This document shows, one piece after another, positions 8,261-15,939 of a stretch of DNA of 64,000 nt. The stretch lies in NCBI RefSeq assembly GCF_009932355.1, contig NZ_LEKU01000014.1, positions 1 to 64,000 on the forward strand, given 5' to 3'. This stretch comes from Riemerella anatipestifer_E. GTDB taxonomy: Bacteria; Bacteroidota; Bacteroidia; Flavobacteriales; Weeksellaceae. The notes beneath the pieces were generated by a model that searched no databases, was not told the origin of the DNA, and saw only the letters and a list, made by a program, of their open reading frames with translations. A program made the translations under genes and the position numbers. How positions within the stretch are numbered: the first letter of the stretch is position 1; every line of letters starts with the position of its first letter.

Positions 8261-8470
8261 ACTGCACACAACGGCTCGGCGGCTTTGCGAAGTTTCCTCT
8301 GGAAGCTCTGCTTCCGAGAGGGAATTTTGCAAAACCGCTTGATGTGCGAAGTTCGCGAAGCGACGAGCTCATCAGGCGGTGTAAGCCGCCGAGCCGATGT
8401 AGCGAAAGGAGCGAAGCGGATTTCGCTACATCATAGTATTTGCGAAAGGCGGGGTAGGTGTAGGATTGAA
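8261..8470 (+). repeat. Composite attC-like region with nested inverted repeats
   Basis: It starts ACTGCACACAACGG right after a stop codon. A perfect 14-bp inverted repeat (CGGCTCGGCGGCTT at 8272-8285, complement at 8383-8396) encloses a second long imperfect hairpin (about 8284-8333) and a TGATG/CATCA pair. A further perfect 12-bp inverted repeat follows (8396-8407 with 8421-8432), then CATAGTATTTGCGAAAGGCG, which resembles the left arm at 9171-9190. The stretch is clearly more GC-rich than its surroundings. A 64-codon open frame here is a by-product of the repeats. Confidence 0.65.
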
Positions 8471-8554
8471 GTTTGGTAATATTTAGTCACTTCTGCTTTT
8501 CCGTATTACTTTTTTTCTTAGTTTAGCAACACTATCCAAAAATACCGCTATCAG

Positions 8555-9154
8555 ATGAAGACACTGACTTTTTTTATATCCTTAATATTTTTGTTTTCCT
8601 GTAAATCACAGAAAAAATTTCAGGTTATCTACTTAGATGAAGATTATAAAACTAGTTACATTGCTGATAAAAACAGAAATGTAATTAAGAAACTTGATGA
8701 TTCTTATGGATTAAACTATAGACCCGAAACAATGGGATACTTTTCAATATTTTCCATTACAGGTGAGGATGGTTGGACAGCGATTGATATAAATGAAAAC
8801 AAACTGTTTAAAGTATACAATACTGAATTTGGAACCCCAAGTCCAGACGATATAATTGAAAATAGGATTAGAATAGTGAATTCTAACGGAAAGATTGGAT
8901 TTGCAAATAAAAAAGGGAAAATTATTATTCCCCCGCAATTTGAAATGGTATCTTCATTCAATAAAGGAAAAGCAATAATTGCTGAGAAATGTGTTAAAAA
9001 ACCTTGGGTTGAACATCCTAAAGAAAGTGATTGCCAACACTATTCAATAGAATGTCAAAGACACGGATACATTAATAAAAAGGGCGAAATTATAAAATTT
9101 GGAAATTTTACATTTGAAGAAATTCAAAATCAAATTAATTGGAAAGGGCAATAA
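8555..9154 (+). CDS. WG-repeat-like lipoprotein, 199 aa
   Basis: Type II signal peptide with lipobox LFSC (Cys16). The mature region contains repeats of the WG type: GEDGWTAIDINENK, GKIGFANKKGKIIIPPQFE and GYINKKGEI, a pattern of Gly-aromatic turns followed by a 'KKGKIIIPPQF' strand. WG-repeat proteins are common in Bacteroidota, with mostly unknown roles at the cell surface. Palindromic sequences flank it on both sides, and an ACTGCCTACAAC left arm begins 6 bp after its stop. Confidence 0.75.
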   Translation: MKTLTFFISLIFLFSCKSQKKFQVIYLDEDYKTSYIADKNRNVIKKLDDSYGLNYRPETMGYFSIFSITGEDGWTAIDINENKLFKVYNTEFGTPSPDDIIENRIRIVNSNGKIGFANKKGKIIIPPQFEMVSSFNKGKAIIAEKCVKKPWVEHPKESDCQHYSIECQRHGYINKKGEIIKFGNFTFEEIQNQINWKGQ

Positions 9155-9159
9155 AAAGC

Positions 9160-9256
9160 ACTGCCTACAACATAGTAATTTGCAAGAGGCAGAGTTCAGG
9201 GAATGACAGAAAAATCGGTAACATTTCATCGCAAATACTCAGCCGTTATCTACAAT
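9160..9256 (+). repeat. Complete attC-like palindrome
   Basis: The left arm (9160-9190) begins ACTGCCTACAACATAGTAAT and the right arm (9229-9256) contains GCAAATACTCAGCCGTTATC followed by TACAAT. The arms are imperfectly complementary (TAATTTGC pairs with GCAAATA; the outer CTACAAC pairs with GTTATCTA with a few mismatches), separated by about 38 bp. It starts 6 bp after one gene and ends about 30 bp before the next, as an integron attC site would. Confidence 0.65.
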
Positions 9257-9287
9257 ATCACCAAACCATAATGCTAAATAATTCAAA

Positions 9288-9740
9288 GTGAAAATTCAAA
9301 GAAAAATTATTGAATATAAGTATCAAATTTTAGTATTTATTAGTTTCATTATATCTCTATTCTTCAATGCAATTATTGTAAAGGATTATGATGAGATTAA
9401 GAACTTCATGGGTATAGATTTGTTCTTTTTTGGATTATTATCTTTTTTGGGAGGCGGAATATTAGAATTTTTGATTTGGACAGCAAATCCCATTGCCTTT
9501 TGTTCATTGCTTTTTTCAAAAAAAAATCCGAAAATTGGAATCATACTGAGTATAATTTCTTTCGTAATTGCAATTAGCTTTACAAAATGGAATGAAATTC
9601 TTGTATCTGAAAGTGGTCAAAATGGAAAAATTATCTCATTAGATGTCGCATTTTGGATTTGGATTACAACAATATTTTTATTAATTATATTAAATATTTA
9701 TAACCTAATTCTGAAATTAAAAATCGAAAAAAAGAAATAA
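9288..9740 (+). CDS. Hypothetical membrane protein, 150 aa
   Basis: Four predicted transmembrane helices (about residues 14-31, 45-66, 83-104 and 121-142) and a Lys-rich C-terminus. The only plausible start is GTG at 9288. No family recognised. It lies between a complete attC-like palindrome and another ACTGnnnACAAC left arm immediately after its stop codon, so it is a likely single-gene cassette. Confidence 0.65.
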   Translation: MKIQRKIIEYKYQILVFISFIISLFFNAIIVKDYDEIKNFMGIDLFFFGLLSFLGGGILEFLIWTANPIAFCSLLFSKKNPKIGIILSIISFVIAISFTKWNEILVSESGQNGKIISLDVAFWIWITTIFLLIILNIYNLILKLKIEKKK

Positions 9741-9743
9741 AGA

Positions 9744-9840
9744 TACTGTAGACAACAGGGTATTTCTACGAGCGTGTTGAAGACAAGGTTGAAACGGTTG
9801 TAATATTTTGCCACAAAAACTTTTCGCTTCCACAATTTTG
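9744..9840 (+). repeat. attC-like left arm and degenerate palindrome
   Basis: TACTGTAGACAACAGGGTAT lies a few bases after the stop at 9740 and shares ACTGnnnACAAC with the arms at 8261 and 9160. A convincing right arm is missing; the rest contains only short pairings such as AACGGTTGTAA. It seems degenerate or of a different length class. Confidence 0.45.
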
Positions 9841-9841
9841 T

Positions 9842-9872
9842 TTAATTTAGTAGCATTGAAAAAGCATTTGCT
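9842..9872 (+). repeat. Copy 2 of the 31-bp repeat, 5' flank of the next gene
   Basis: TTAATTTAGT-AG-CATTGAAAAAGCAT-T-TGCT, 28 of 31 identical to 7738-7768. TAGCATTG within it is one base from the TAnnTTTG -7 consensus, so it may carry the promoter of the gene at 9884. Confidence 0.6.
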
Positions 9873-9883
9873 GTAATAATAGT

Positions 9884-10537
9884 ATGACCGACCAACACGC
9901 AATAGAAATTATAGAAAAAGAATTCAAGAATAAAACACTTGCGGTAACGGAGCAGTATCTTGAAATTCATAGTCCAATTTATGTTGATAATAATCTTAGG
10001 ATTGACCGTATTGACCGTGATAGAAAAGATGGACTAATTATCGCTTACTTACCTGTGCTTGGCGAGAGATTTTATTTTTCGGTATATATTGACACAAATA
10101 TAAATGAGGTTATAAATGTTGGTACAGAATCGTTCTATTATGTTTGTTTTAGAGTAACATCAGAGACATTATCAGCTGACGACTTAAAAGCAATTACACA
10201 GTTAACACCAACCGAATTTTGGAACAACGGGGACTTAAAAGAAAGAGGAAAGTTAAGATATACATTTAGTAATCTTACTTTTTTACCTAATCCAGAACCC
10301 GATGAATTTGAAGATAAGCTAAAAAAATTGCTTGACTTTTTAGAACAAGATAAGAATGGAATCAAAGAACTTGTTAAAAAAGCTGATTGTTATATACAGG
10401 TTGAGATGGATATTCATAACGGAAACGGAATGCTTGGTGAGTATAATATTGATACAGAAGATATAAGAAGAATGAATGAGCTAGGACTTTCAATAAATTT
10501 TGGTCTTTATGTGAGTGGAAGCAACTTCAAAGATTAA
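9884..10537 (+). CDS. DUF4279-like protein, 217 aa
   Basis: Soluble protein. Residues about 84-217 fit DUF4279: a YVCFRVTSETLSADDLKAI strand-helix, the 'LTPTEFWNNGD' turn, an acidic helix (EDKLKKLLDFLEQ), IQVEMDI, then a final GLSINFGLYVSG strand. Proteins of this family often sit in accessory or polymorphic-toxin immunity contexts, but no toxin is visible here. Residues 1-80 are a separate alpha/beta region. It carries the second copy of the 31-bp repeat upstream. Confidence 0.7.
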   Translation: MTDQHAIEIIEKEFKNKTLAVTEQYLEIHSPIYVDNNLRIDRIDRDRKDGLIIAYLPVLGERFYFSVYIDTNINEVINVGTESFYYVCFRVTSETLSADDLKAITQLTPTEFWNNGDLKERGKLRYTFSNLTFLPNPEPDEFEDKLKKLLDFLEQDKNGIKELVKKADCYIQVEMDIHNGNGMLGEYNIDTEDIRRMNELGLSINFGLYVSGSNFKD

Positions 10538-10539
10538 AA

Positions 10540-10572
10540 CGACTACAGCTGACATAATATTTGTAAAAAACA
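10540..10572 (+). repeat. Weak attC-like left arm remnant
   Basis: GACTACAGCTGACATAATAT followed by TTGTAAAAAACAG lies 2 bp after a stop codon and partly resembles the CATAGTAATTTGCAAGAGGC part of the complete site at 9160-9256. It is only a partial match, with no right arm. Confidence 0.3.
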
Positions 10573-10588
10573 GAAAAAAGATGTTAAA

Positions 10589-11182
10589 TTGAAAAGTAAA
10601 ACTCATTTATTCACTTTACGGAATAATGTTAAATGGTCAAAAATTAAATTATTTTTATCAATTGTTTTTGTAATTTATTCTACATCTAAGTTTCAATCAC
10701 AAACTATTGTGAATGACAATAAAGAAGTTAATATAATCTTTCCTTTTGAATATGTAAAGTATTCTCTTGGAACTTATTATCTTTTTACAATTAAAAACAA
10801 TTCAAATTTTAATTATTTTATTGATACATCTGTGAATTCATTTTGGGGCAGAGCATTGATTTTAAAAAATGAAAAATACCTTCCTCAAAAATCATATTAT
10901 TCAAGTAGTTATCCTGCTGAAAGAGAATATAGTGAATGTGAAAAAGATTTTCAAATAATTATGAAAGGAGAAACTAAAAATGTTCTATTGCCAATATTTC
11001 AATATAACGGAACCTATGATTTTGATAGCAATAATAATTACAGGATTGTAATAAGTAATCAAAAATTTTCAAGAGCTATTTCTTCAGAAATGGGATGTAA
11101 AAAATATATTGAACAAATGGAAAACAAAAGCTATAAACTTTTGGAAGGAAATATAAACTTGAGTCTTAAAATTATTGAGTGA
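10589..11182 (+). CDS. Hypothetical secreted protein, 197 aa
   Basis: A hydrophobic segment at about residues 19-34 ending in TSKFQSQ looks like a signal peptide with an unusually long N-region. The start is uncertain: the frame opens with TTG at 10589, and the nearest ATG codons (10626, 10633) are out of frame. The mature part is Asn/Tyr-rich and beta-rich, with three Cys in the C-terminal half. No family recognised. An inverted repeat follows its stop. Confidence 0.6.
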   Translation: MKSKTHLFTLRNNVKWSKIKLFLSIVFVIYSTSKFQSQTIVNDNKEVNIIFPFEYVKYSLGTYYLFTIKNNSNFNYFIDTSVNSFWGRALILKNEKYLPQKSYYSSSYPAEREYSECEKDFQIIMKGETKNVLLPIFQYNGTYDFDSNNNYRIVISNQKFSRAISSEMGCKKYIEQMENKSYKLLEGNINLSLKIIE

Positions 11183-11187
11183 AAAAA

Positions 11188-11302
11188 TGTCTCATAACAA
11201 CTTTGTTTTATTAAAAAACATTTGCTTGACTCTTCAAACAACAATTTTAATCACTCAAAGAATTACATAGAGTCGTACTATGAAGTATCAATGTTGTTAG
11301 TT
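11188..11302 (+). repeat. Widely spaced inverted repeat, attC-like
   Basis: ATAACAACTTTG just after the stop at 11182 pairs imperfectly with CAATGTTGTTAGTTA near 11289-11303; an internal pair (TTGACTC at about 11225 with GAGTCGTA near 11270) sits between. The outer AAC...GTTAG ends match the general polarity of attC sites. It closes the array on the right, before an oppositely oriented lipoprotein. Confidence 0.45.
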
Positions 11303-11361
11303 AAGATTAGATATTTATTTCTCACTCTCAGTAAAGTAACGCATTTTAACAGTCTAACTTA

Positions 11362-11850
11362 TTATCCATAACAACCAAAATTAACACTTACCATTCGTCC
11401 ATTTTTTGACTCACCAATAGTAACAGTTGTTTTATCTTTCAGCAAAGACTCTTTGTATTTAAGTATATCTAATGGTACTAACTTCTCACAGTCATTTGAG
11501 ATAACCAAAGTATGAGCATCAATGATATAAGTTCTTATTTTAGAGCTTTTATTAACAATAAACTTTTCATCTATATTTCTATACTTTACTTCTACAAAAT
11601 CAAGGTCAATATAGATAATTCCATTTTTCTCATATATATTTTTTGCATAAGCATTTATATCTTCAAAGTCTTCTCCTAAAGAAATTTTTTCAGGCTCAAT
11701 ATATTCATTAGACTTAGGTGAAGAGCTATGGTAAACCTTTAAAGATTTTCGTTCCTTAGTCTCAACTTTACTATCACAAGACTGTAATATAAAAATCGTT
11801 AATATTAAAAGCTTAACTAAATTTTTGAATTTAATATTAAAATAGTACAT
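11362..11850 (-). CDS. Hypothetical lipoprotein, 162 aa
   Basis: Signal peptide with lipobox LQSC (Cys25), then a Lys/Ser-rich linker and a small domain ending VSVNFGCYG. A single Cys (DCEKL) in the middle and one near the C-terminus might pair. No family recognised. It points toward the accessory island and lies outside its last palindrome. Confidence 0.7.
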   Translation of the reverse strand: MYYFNIKFKNLVKLLILTIFILQSCDSKVETKERKSLKVYHSSSPKSNEYIEPEKISLGEDFEDINAYAKNIYEKNGIIYIDLDFVEVKYRNIDEKFIVNKSSKIRTYIIDAHTLVISNDCEKLVPLDILKYKESLLKDKTTVTIGESKNGRMVSVNFGCYG

Positions 11851-11882
11851 AATAATAGTTTACAAGAGTATAACTTTCTATC

Positions 11883-11920
11883 AAAAAAAGCACCAAAGAG
11901 ATTCCCTTTAGTGCTTTTTA
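11883..11920 (-). terminator. Terminator of the deoxynucleoside kinase gene
   Basis: Stem AAAAGCAC...GTGCTTTT with an extra AAAG/CTTT pairing inside; T-rich on both sides, so possibly bidirectional, but only the kinase gene ends into it. Confidence 0.75.
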
Positions 11921-11922
11921 AT

Positions 11923-12537
11923 TTAGAATAAACCATTGAGCTGACCATCTATCCTTTCTAATATAGAACCAAAATCTTCTGGTCTTTCTACGAAGTCTAA
12001 ATCATCAACCTCTATGATTAAAAGTTTACCTTCTTTATAATTTTGTATCCAACTTTCATATTTATTATTAAGTTTAGAAAGATAGTCTATACTTATTTCT
12101 GCTTCATAATCTCTCCCTCTTTTGGCAATTTGTCCTACCAATTTGGGTACAGAGGCTCTTAAATAAATCAGTAAATCTGGTGCAGAAACAAAAGTTTTCA
12201 TCAACTCAAAAAGCGATGTGTAGTTTTTATAATCTCTATCACTTAAGAGTTGCATTTCGTTTAGATTTTCAGCAAAGATATGAGCGTCTTCGTAGATGGT
12301 TCTATCTTGAATAATGTTTTTACCACTCTCTCTAATCTCTTTAACCTGACGAAATCTACTTCCTAGAAAATATATTTGTAAGGCAAAAGACCATTTAGAC
12401 ATATCGTGATAGAAGTCGTCTAAATAAGGGTTATCATCTACATCTTCAAACTGAGCCTCCCAGCCGTAATGTTTTGCTAACATCTTGGTAAGTGTAGTTT
12501 TACCTGCACCTATATTTCCTGTTACTGCTATATGCAT
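11923..12537 (-). CDS. Deoxynucleoside kinase (dAK/dGK-like)
   Basis: Cytoplasmic salvage kinase of 204 aa that phosphorylates deoxynucleosides with ATP. The P-loop GNIGAGKT is at residues 7-14, followed by a substrate-binding W/E region; QDRTIYED (residues 77-84) is the DR[ST]-type motif of the dNK family. A lid-type basic segment (AKRGRDYEAEIS) follows. Length and motifs fit deoxyadenosine/deoxyguanosine kinases of Bacteroidota and Firmicutes; which base is preferred cannot be told from sequence. It has its own downstream terminator. Confidence 0.9.
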   Translation of the reverse strand: MHIAVTGNIGAGKTTLTKMLAKHYGWEAQFEDVDDNPYLDDFYHDMSKWSFALQIYFLGSRFRQVKEIRESGKNIIQDRTIYEDAHIFAENLNEMQLLSDRDYKNYTSLFELMKTFVSAPDLLIYLRASVPKLVGQIAKRGRDYEAEISIDYLSKLNNKYESWIQNYKEGKLLIIEVDDLDFVERPEDFGSILERIDGQLNGLF

Positions 12538-12567
12538 GGATTTGTTTTTTGAAAAAAAATTATTGAT

Positions 12568-13329
12568 TTAAAAAAGTTCGTAAAGATAAAGTTTGTCCCC
12601 TATCAAAGCCAAATATCCATTGCTATTTTTTTCCACAATTTGAGCTTTAGGTTCAGAAAAAACAGTTTTTAATTTATCTTCTTTCAACTCAATTACAGAA
12701 GTATTGGTAATCACAAAAATAGAGTTTCCTTCTCTCCTTAACTTCCTAGCAAATGGCACTTCCATTTTTTGAACCTTTTTTGAGATTAAGGATATTTTTA
12801 TTAAATAGTCATTTTGCAAATAATATAAGAAACCATTATCTACGATGAAATCTTTAATATCATTAAAATCTATATCTAAAACAAAAGAATTAAGTAATCT
12901 ATTTTCTCTGAAATGATACTGTAACAAGGTCTTAGACATAGGATTAAGCAGCCACATAAATTGTAGATTTTCCATATATAAATGGCTGATATAGCTGGGA
13001 CTTTGACTGGGCTTAAGACTTTGAATTTCGTTAAGATTTTGGTCTAGCATTTTTATTTCCTGCTGATTTTCTGAAAACAAAACGATATTAAGAGGATTTT
13101 GCACCGATTGAACCTTAAACGGAAATACCATCATCATTCGTCCTTGTTTTTGCCCTTGTATGTTATATTTGGTAAAGCTAAAATCGTTATTTTGGTATAG
13201 GTAGATATTTTCATAATCGTCTATAAAAATATCTTGCACAGACTTCAGTACCCTTTCATCTATAGGTACAATAACCTGTGCAGAAAGGTTTGCAAACCAA
13301 AAACTTATAACGAAGACGAGGGTTCGCAC
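12568..13329 (-). CDS. Secreted beta-propeller-like hypothetical protein
   Basis: Sec signal peptide (residues 1-17, ending NLSAQ) followed by about 235 residues of short beta strands with repeated 'D..IYLY..ND', 'FLYYLQNDYLIKISL' and 'NGYLALIGDKLYLYEL' blades, suggesting a small propeller. No catalytic motif. It starts 10 bp after the glutaminyl cyclase gene on the same strand, which is itself a propeller fold, so the two are probably co-expressed envelope proteins. Function unknown. Confidence 0.75.
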   Translation of the reverse strand: MRTLVFVISFWFANLSAQVIVPIDERVLKSVQDIFIDDYENIYLYQNNDFSFTKYNIQGQKQGRMMMVFPFKVQSVQNPLNIVLFSENQQEIKMLDQNLNEIQSLKPSQSPSYISHLYMENLQFMWLLNPMSKTLLQYHFRENRLLNSFVLDIDFNDIKDFIVDNGFLYYLQNDYLIKISLISKKVQKMEVPFARKLRREGNSIFVITNTSVIELKEDKLKTVFSEPKAQIVEKNSNGYLALIGDKLYLYELF

Positions 13330-13338
13330 TTCACTAAA

Positions 13339-14361
13339 TTATTTAATCTTAACCTCGTAGATTTTATCCCAATTTTTCCCTGTAACTAGCATATTTTCAC
13401 CTTTGAAGGCAATTCCATTTAAGACATCATCTTCTCCCGAGGTGTGTTTTTTAGCTATTTCTGAAAAATCAAATTTCCCTACAACCTCTCCTGTATTTGG
13501 ATTGATTTTCAATATATACGGTTGTTGCCATACATTAGCGTAAATAAATCCTTGATGATATTCTAGCTCATTAAGTCGGTCATAAGCTTGAGTATTTCCT
13601 GCTACGGCAATCTGTTTGGTAATTTCAGACGGATTATTAGGGTTTAAGAAATAGAGATTTTTTGTTCCATCTGATAAAATAAGGTTTTTACCGTCATAGG
13701 TAAGTCCCCACCCCTCGCCTATCGCCCCAGGATAAGGGAACTCTGATAAAAGTTTTAAACTAGCCTTATCATAAATAAATCCTTTTTTGTTTTGCCAAGT
13801 GAGTTGATAGACTTTATCGCCCACAATAGTAGAACCCTCCGAAAAAATATCGTTAGACTGTGGCGTTACAGCCAAAGGCGTTATACTTCCTAAGTTATAC
13901 TTTAGGATTCTGGAGCTACCGTGTTGCCCATCACTTTCGTAAATAGTATTACCCTCTAACTGAAATCCTTGCACAAAGTTTTCGGTGCTATGTGGATATT
14001 CGTTCACAATAGTGTAACTTAAATTTTGTTCTGGATTTTTAGCAAAAACATAGATAGTTGCGTCTTGAGTTAATGTTTCTCCATTTTTAGTTTTAATGAT
14101 AAAAGACACCTCGTTATCGCCTAAACTAAATACTTCAGGAGTAATCTTAAGGTCTGATATTTCTTTATCTCCAAAACTAATACTTATCGTCTCAGCATTT
14201 TTAGTAACCTCTTCTGGAAGTTTGATAGCATCACCAAAATGATACCCTTTTTCTTCCATAGAAAGATTATATTCATTGAGTGTATTTAATATCTCTTTAT
14301 CTTTATTACAAGAGGCTAAAAGCATTAAGCCCAAACAAGCCACAATGATATTTTTTTTCAT
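13339..14361 (-). CDS. Glutaminyl-peptide cyclotransferase, lipoprotein
   Basis: Plant-type (beta-propeller) glutaminyl cyclase, which turns N-terminal Gln of secreted peptides into pyroglutamate. The N-terminus is a lipoprotein signal with lipobox LASC (Cys18). Residues about 105-340 carry the family blocks: YPHSTENFVQGFQLE, YESDGQHGSSRI, WGLTYDGKNLILSDG, LNELEYHQGFIYANVWQQ and DVLNGIAF. The preceding about 85 residues form an extra N-terminal domain. The enzyme is expected to face the periplasm or surface. It is a useful partner for a secretion-rich Bacteroidota cell, where many exported proteins start with Gln after signal cleavage. Confidence 0.9.
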   Translation of the reverse strand: MKKNIIVACLGLMLLASCNKDKEILNTLNEYNLSMEEKGYHFGDAIKLPEEVTKNAETISISFGDKEISDLKITPEVFSLGDNEVSFIIKTKNGETLTQDATIYVFAKNPEQNLSYTIVNEYPHSTENFVQGFQLEGNTIYESDGQHGSSRILKYNLGSITPLAVTPQSNDIFSEGSTIVGDKVYQLTWQNKKGFIYDKASLKLLSEFPYPGAIGEGWGLTYDGKNLILSDGTKNLYFLNPNNPSEITKQIAVAGNTQAYDRLNELEYHQGFIYANVWQQPYILKINPNTGEVVGKFDFSEIAKKHTSGEDDVLNGIAFKGENMLVTGKNWDKIYEVKIK

Positions 14362-14390
14362 AATTAGAATCTTTATTTTTCAGTTTTTAA

Positions 14391-15428
14391 TTATACTTTA
14401 ACTTTTGTTTTATCTACATTCAAAATTTTATAAACCATTTCTTTCAGAAGCTCAGCATCTGTCATATTTACTGCCCCTAGACCTTTACTTTTCATATCAA
14501 ATTCTCTAAGAATAGATATAATTCTAGTGGCGTGTTTTAGCGGATAAAGCCTCGCCGATGTTTCGTAATCTTTAATAAAATAAGGATTAACACCCATCTC
14601 TGCAGCAATACTCTGTGGCGACATACCTTTAAGGCTATGAAAAACAATAAGATTAGAAAAATAATTATACAAACTACCCAACATCATCACAAACGGATTA
14701 GATTTTGGATTTTTACCGATGTAATAAGCTATTTTCATCGCTTGTTCTTCATTCTTTGTTCCTAATGCCTTTTGTAGTTCAAATACATTATAATCTTTAC
14801 TAATCCCAATATGTTTCTCTACAAGAAGACTGTTAAGCACCTCTCCTTCCTTTAAAATCAGTTTAAGTTTATTGATTTCATTAGCTATCCTAGAAAGGTC
14901 GTTTCCTAGATATTCAGCTAAAATTGTAGGGATATTAGGTTCTGCTTTCAGCCCTGCTCTAGAAATTTCATCTTGTATAAATTGAGGTAAATTCCAATCT
15001 TTGACAGGTTCGCTAAGGAAAAGCATTTTATTCTTAGCCAAAGTTTTAGCAAACTTTTTTCTAGAATCTACTTTTTTATGCTTGTGAGCGATTACCAAAA
15101 TGGTAGACGGCACAGGATTATTAACATAGGCTTCTAGAGCTTCTGTCTCTTTTTCTGTAAGTCTAATATCTTGGGCTTCTTTGAGTACGATAAGCTGTTT
15201 ATCGCCCATCATTGGGAACTGCCTTGCTAACGCCAACACTTCCGAATAGGTAGTATCCTTACCATAAACTACGGTTTGATTAAACGCTTTTTCATCTTCC
15301 GTAAGGACTTCATTTTCGAAATGTTTTAGCGCTACATCTATATAATAAGGCTCTTCCCCATGAAAAAAATAAATAGGGAGAAGTTCTTTATTTTTAATAT
15401 TTTTGAGGATTATTTCTAACTCTTTCAT
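14391..15428 (-). CDS. holA: DNA polymerase III delta subunit
   Basis: Clamp-loader delta subunit, 345 aa from the preferred start. It begins MKELEIILKNIKNKELLPIY, then FFHGEEPYYID, the usual HolA opening. The AAA+-like N-domain (about 1-140) includes SEVLALARQFPMMGDKQLIV, and the C-terminal helical collar domain ends ...AELLKEMVYKIL. The open frame extends 21 codons upstream, but that overlaps the divergent gene; the Met at 15428 starts the conserved domain and is chosen. Only 4 bp separate it from the divergent start codon at 15433. Confidence 0.92.
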   Translation of the reverse strand: MKELEIILKNIKNKELLPIYFFHGEEPYYIDVALKHFENEVLTEDEKAFNQTVVYGKDTTYSEVLALARQFPMMGDKQLIVLKEAQDIRLTEKETEALEAYVNNPVPSTILVIAHKHKKVDSRKKFAKTLAKNKMLFLSEPVKDWNLPQFIQDEISRAGLKAEPNIPTILAEYLGNDLSRIANEINKLKLILKEGEVLNSLLVEKHIGISKDYNVFELQKALGTKNEEQAMKIAYYIGKNPKSNPFVMMLGSLYNYFSNLIVFHSLKGMSPQSIAAEMGVNPYFIKDYETSARLYPLKHATRIISILREFDMKSKGLGAVNMTDAELLKEMVYKILNVDKTKVKV

Positions 15429-15432
15429 AAAA

Positions 15433-15870
15433 ATGCAACTTCCAAAACTTGATTTTAAGGAAACTTTTGATTTCCAGTTTAAGAAAGACAAAGATACATT
15501 TTTTATTTACGATTTACCAAGAAAATCGTGGTTGGTGCTTACACCTGAAGAATGGGTGAGACAACACTGGATACATTATTTTCACAAGACTAAAGGTTAT
15601 CATCTTTCCGCCCTTATCACAGAACAAAAACTAGAGCTTAACGGAACAACAAAACGCCTAGATTTACTAGTTACAGAAAAGACAAAGCCTAAAATTTTAA
15701 TAGAGTGCAAAGCTCCTTCCGTTCCTCTTACCGAAGCTACTTTTGAACAAATCGCGAGATATAATAGCATTATAAAATCCCCCGAAATTATTTTAAGTAA
15801 TGGTGTGCAACACATCTATGCCAAATATGAGAATGAAAATTACACATTCTACAAGAGAGAGTTATACTAA
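15433..15870 (+). CDS. Orphan HsdR N-terminal (PD-(D/E)XK-like) domain protein
   Basis: A 145-aa stand-alone protein like the type I restriction R-subunit N-terminal domain (HSDR_N_2). Nuclease-type residues are visible: Asp77 in RLDLLV and Glu91-x-Lys93 in LIECKAP, with a QIARYN helix after them. No HsdM or HsdS genes and no helicase domain are nearby. The start at 15433 is chosen because MQLPKLDF opens the conserved domain. It is divergent from holA and upstream of ftsK. This small protein is widespread in Flavobacteriia and its role is not known to me; a DNA-related housekeeping role is a guess. Confidence 0.8.
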   Translation: MQLPKLDFKETFDFQFKKDKDTFFIYDLPRKSWLVLTPEEWVRQHWIHYFHKTKGYHLSALITEQKLELNGTTKRLDLLVTEKTKPKILIECKAPSVPLTEATFEQIARYNSIIKSPEIILSNGVQHIYAKYENENYTFYKRELY

Positions 15871-15909
15871 TTTCTAAGTGGTCTAGCCTATTTTGTCATT
15901 GTTAATTGT

Positions 15910-15917
15910 TAAATTTG
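15910..15917 (+). promoter_or_regulatory. -7 element of ftsK promoter
   Basis: TAAATTTG matches the Bacteroidota TAnnTTTG -7 element, 22 bp before the ftsK start codon. No clear -33 TTG at ideal spacing (TTTTG at 15891 is a little close). Confidence 0.5.
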
Positions 15918-15939
15918 CAATTCTTATAATTTTTAGAGT

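Noticed and set aside
8285..8479. 64-codon open frame on the plus strand
   Set aside because: Lies wholly within the nested inverted repeats; Arg/Ser/Gly-rich composition comes from the repeats, and no start signal fits.
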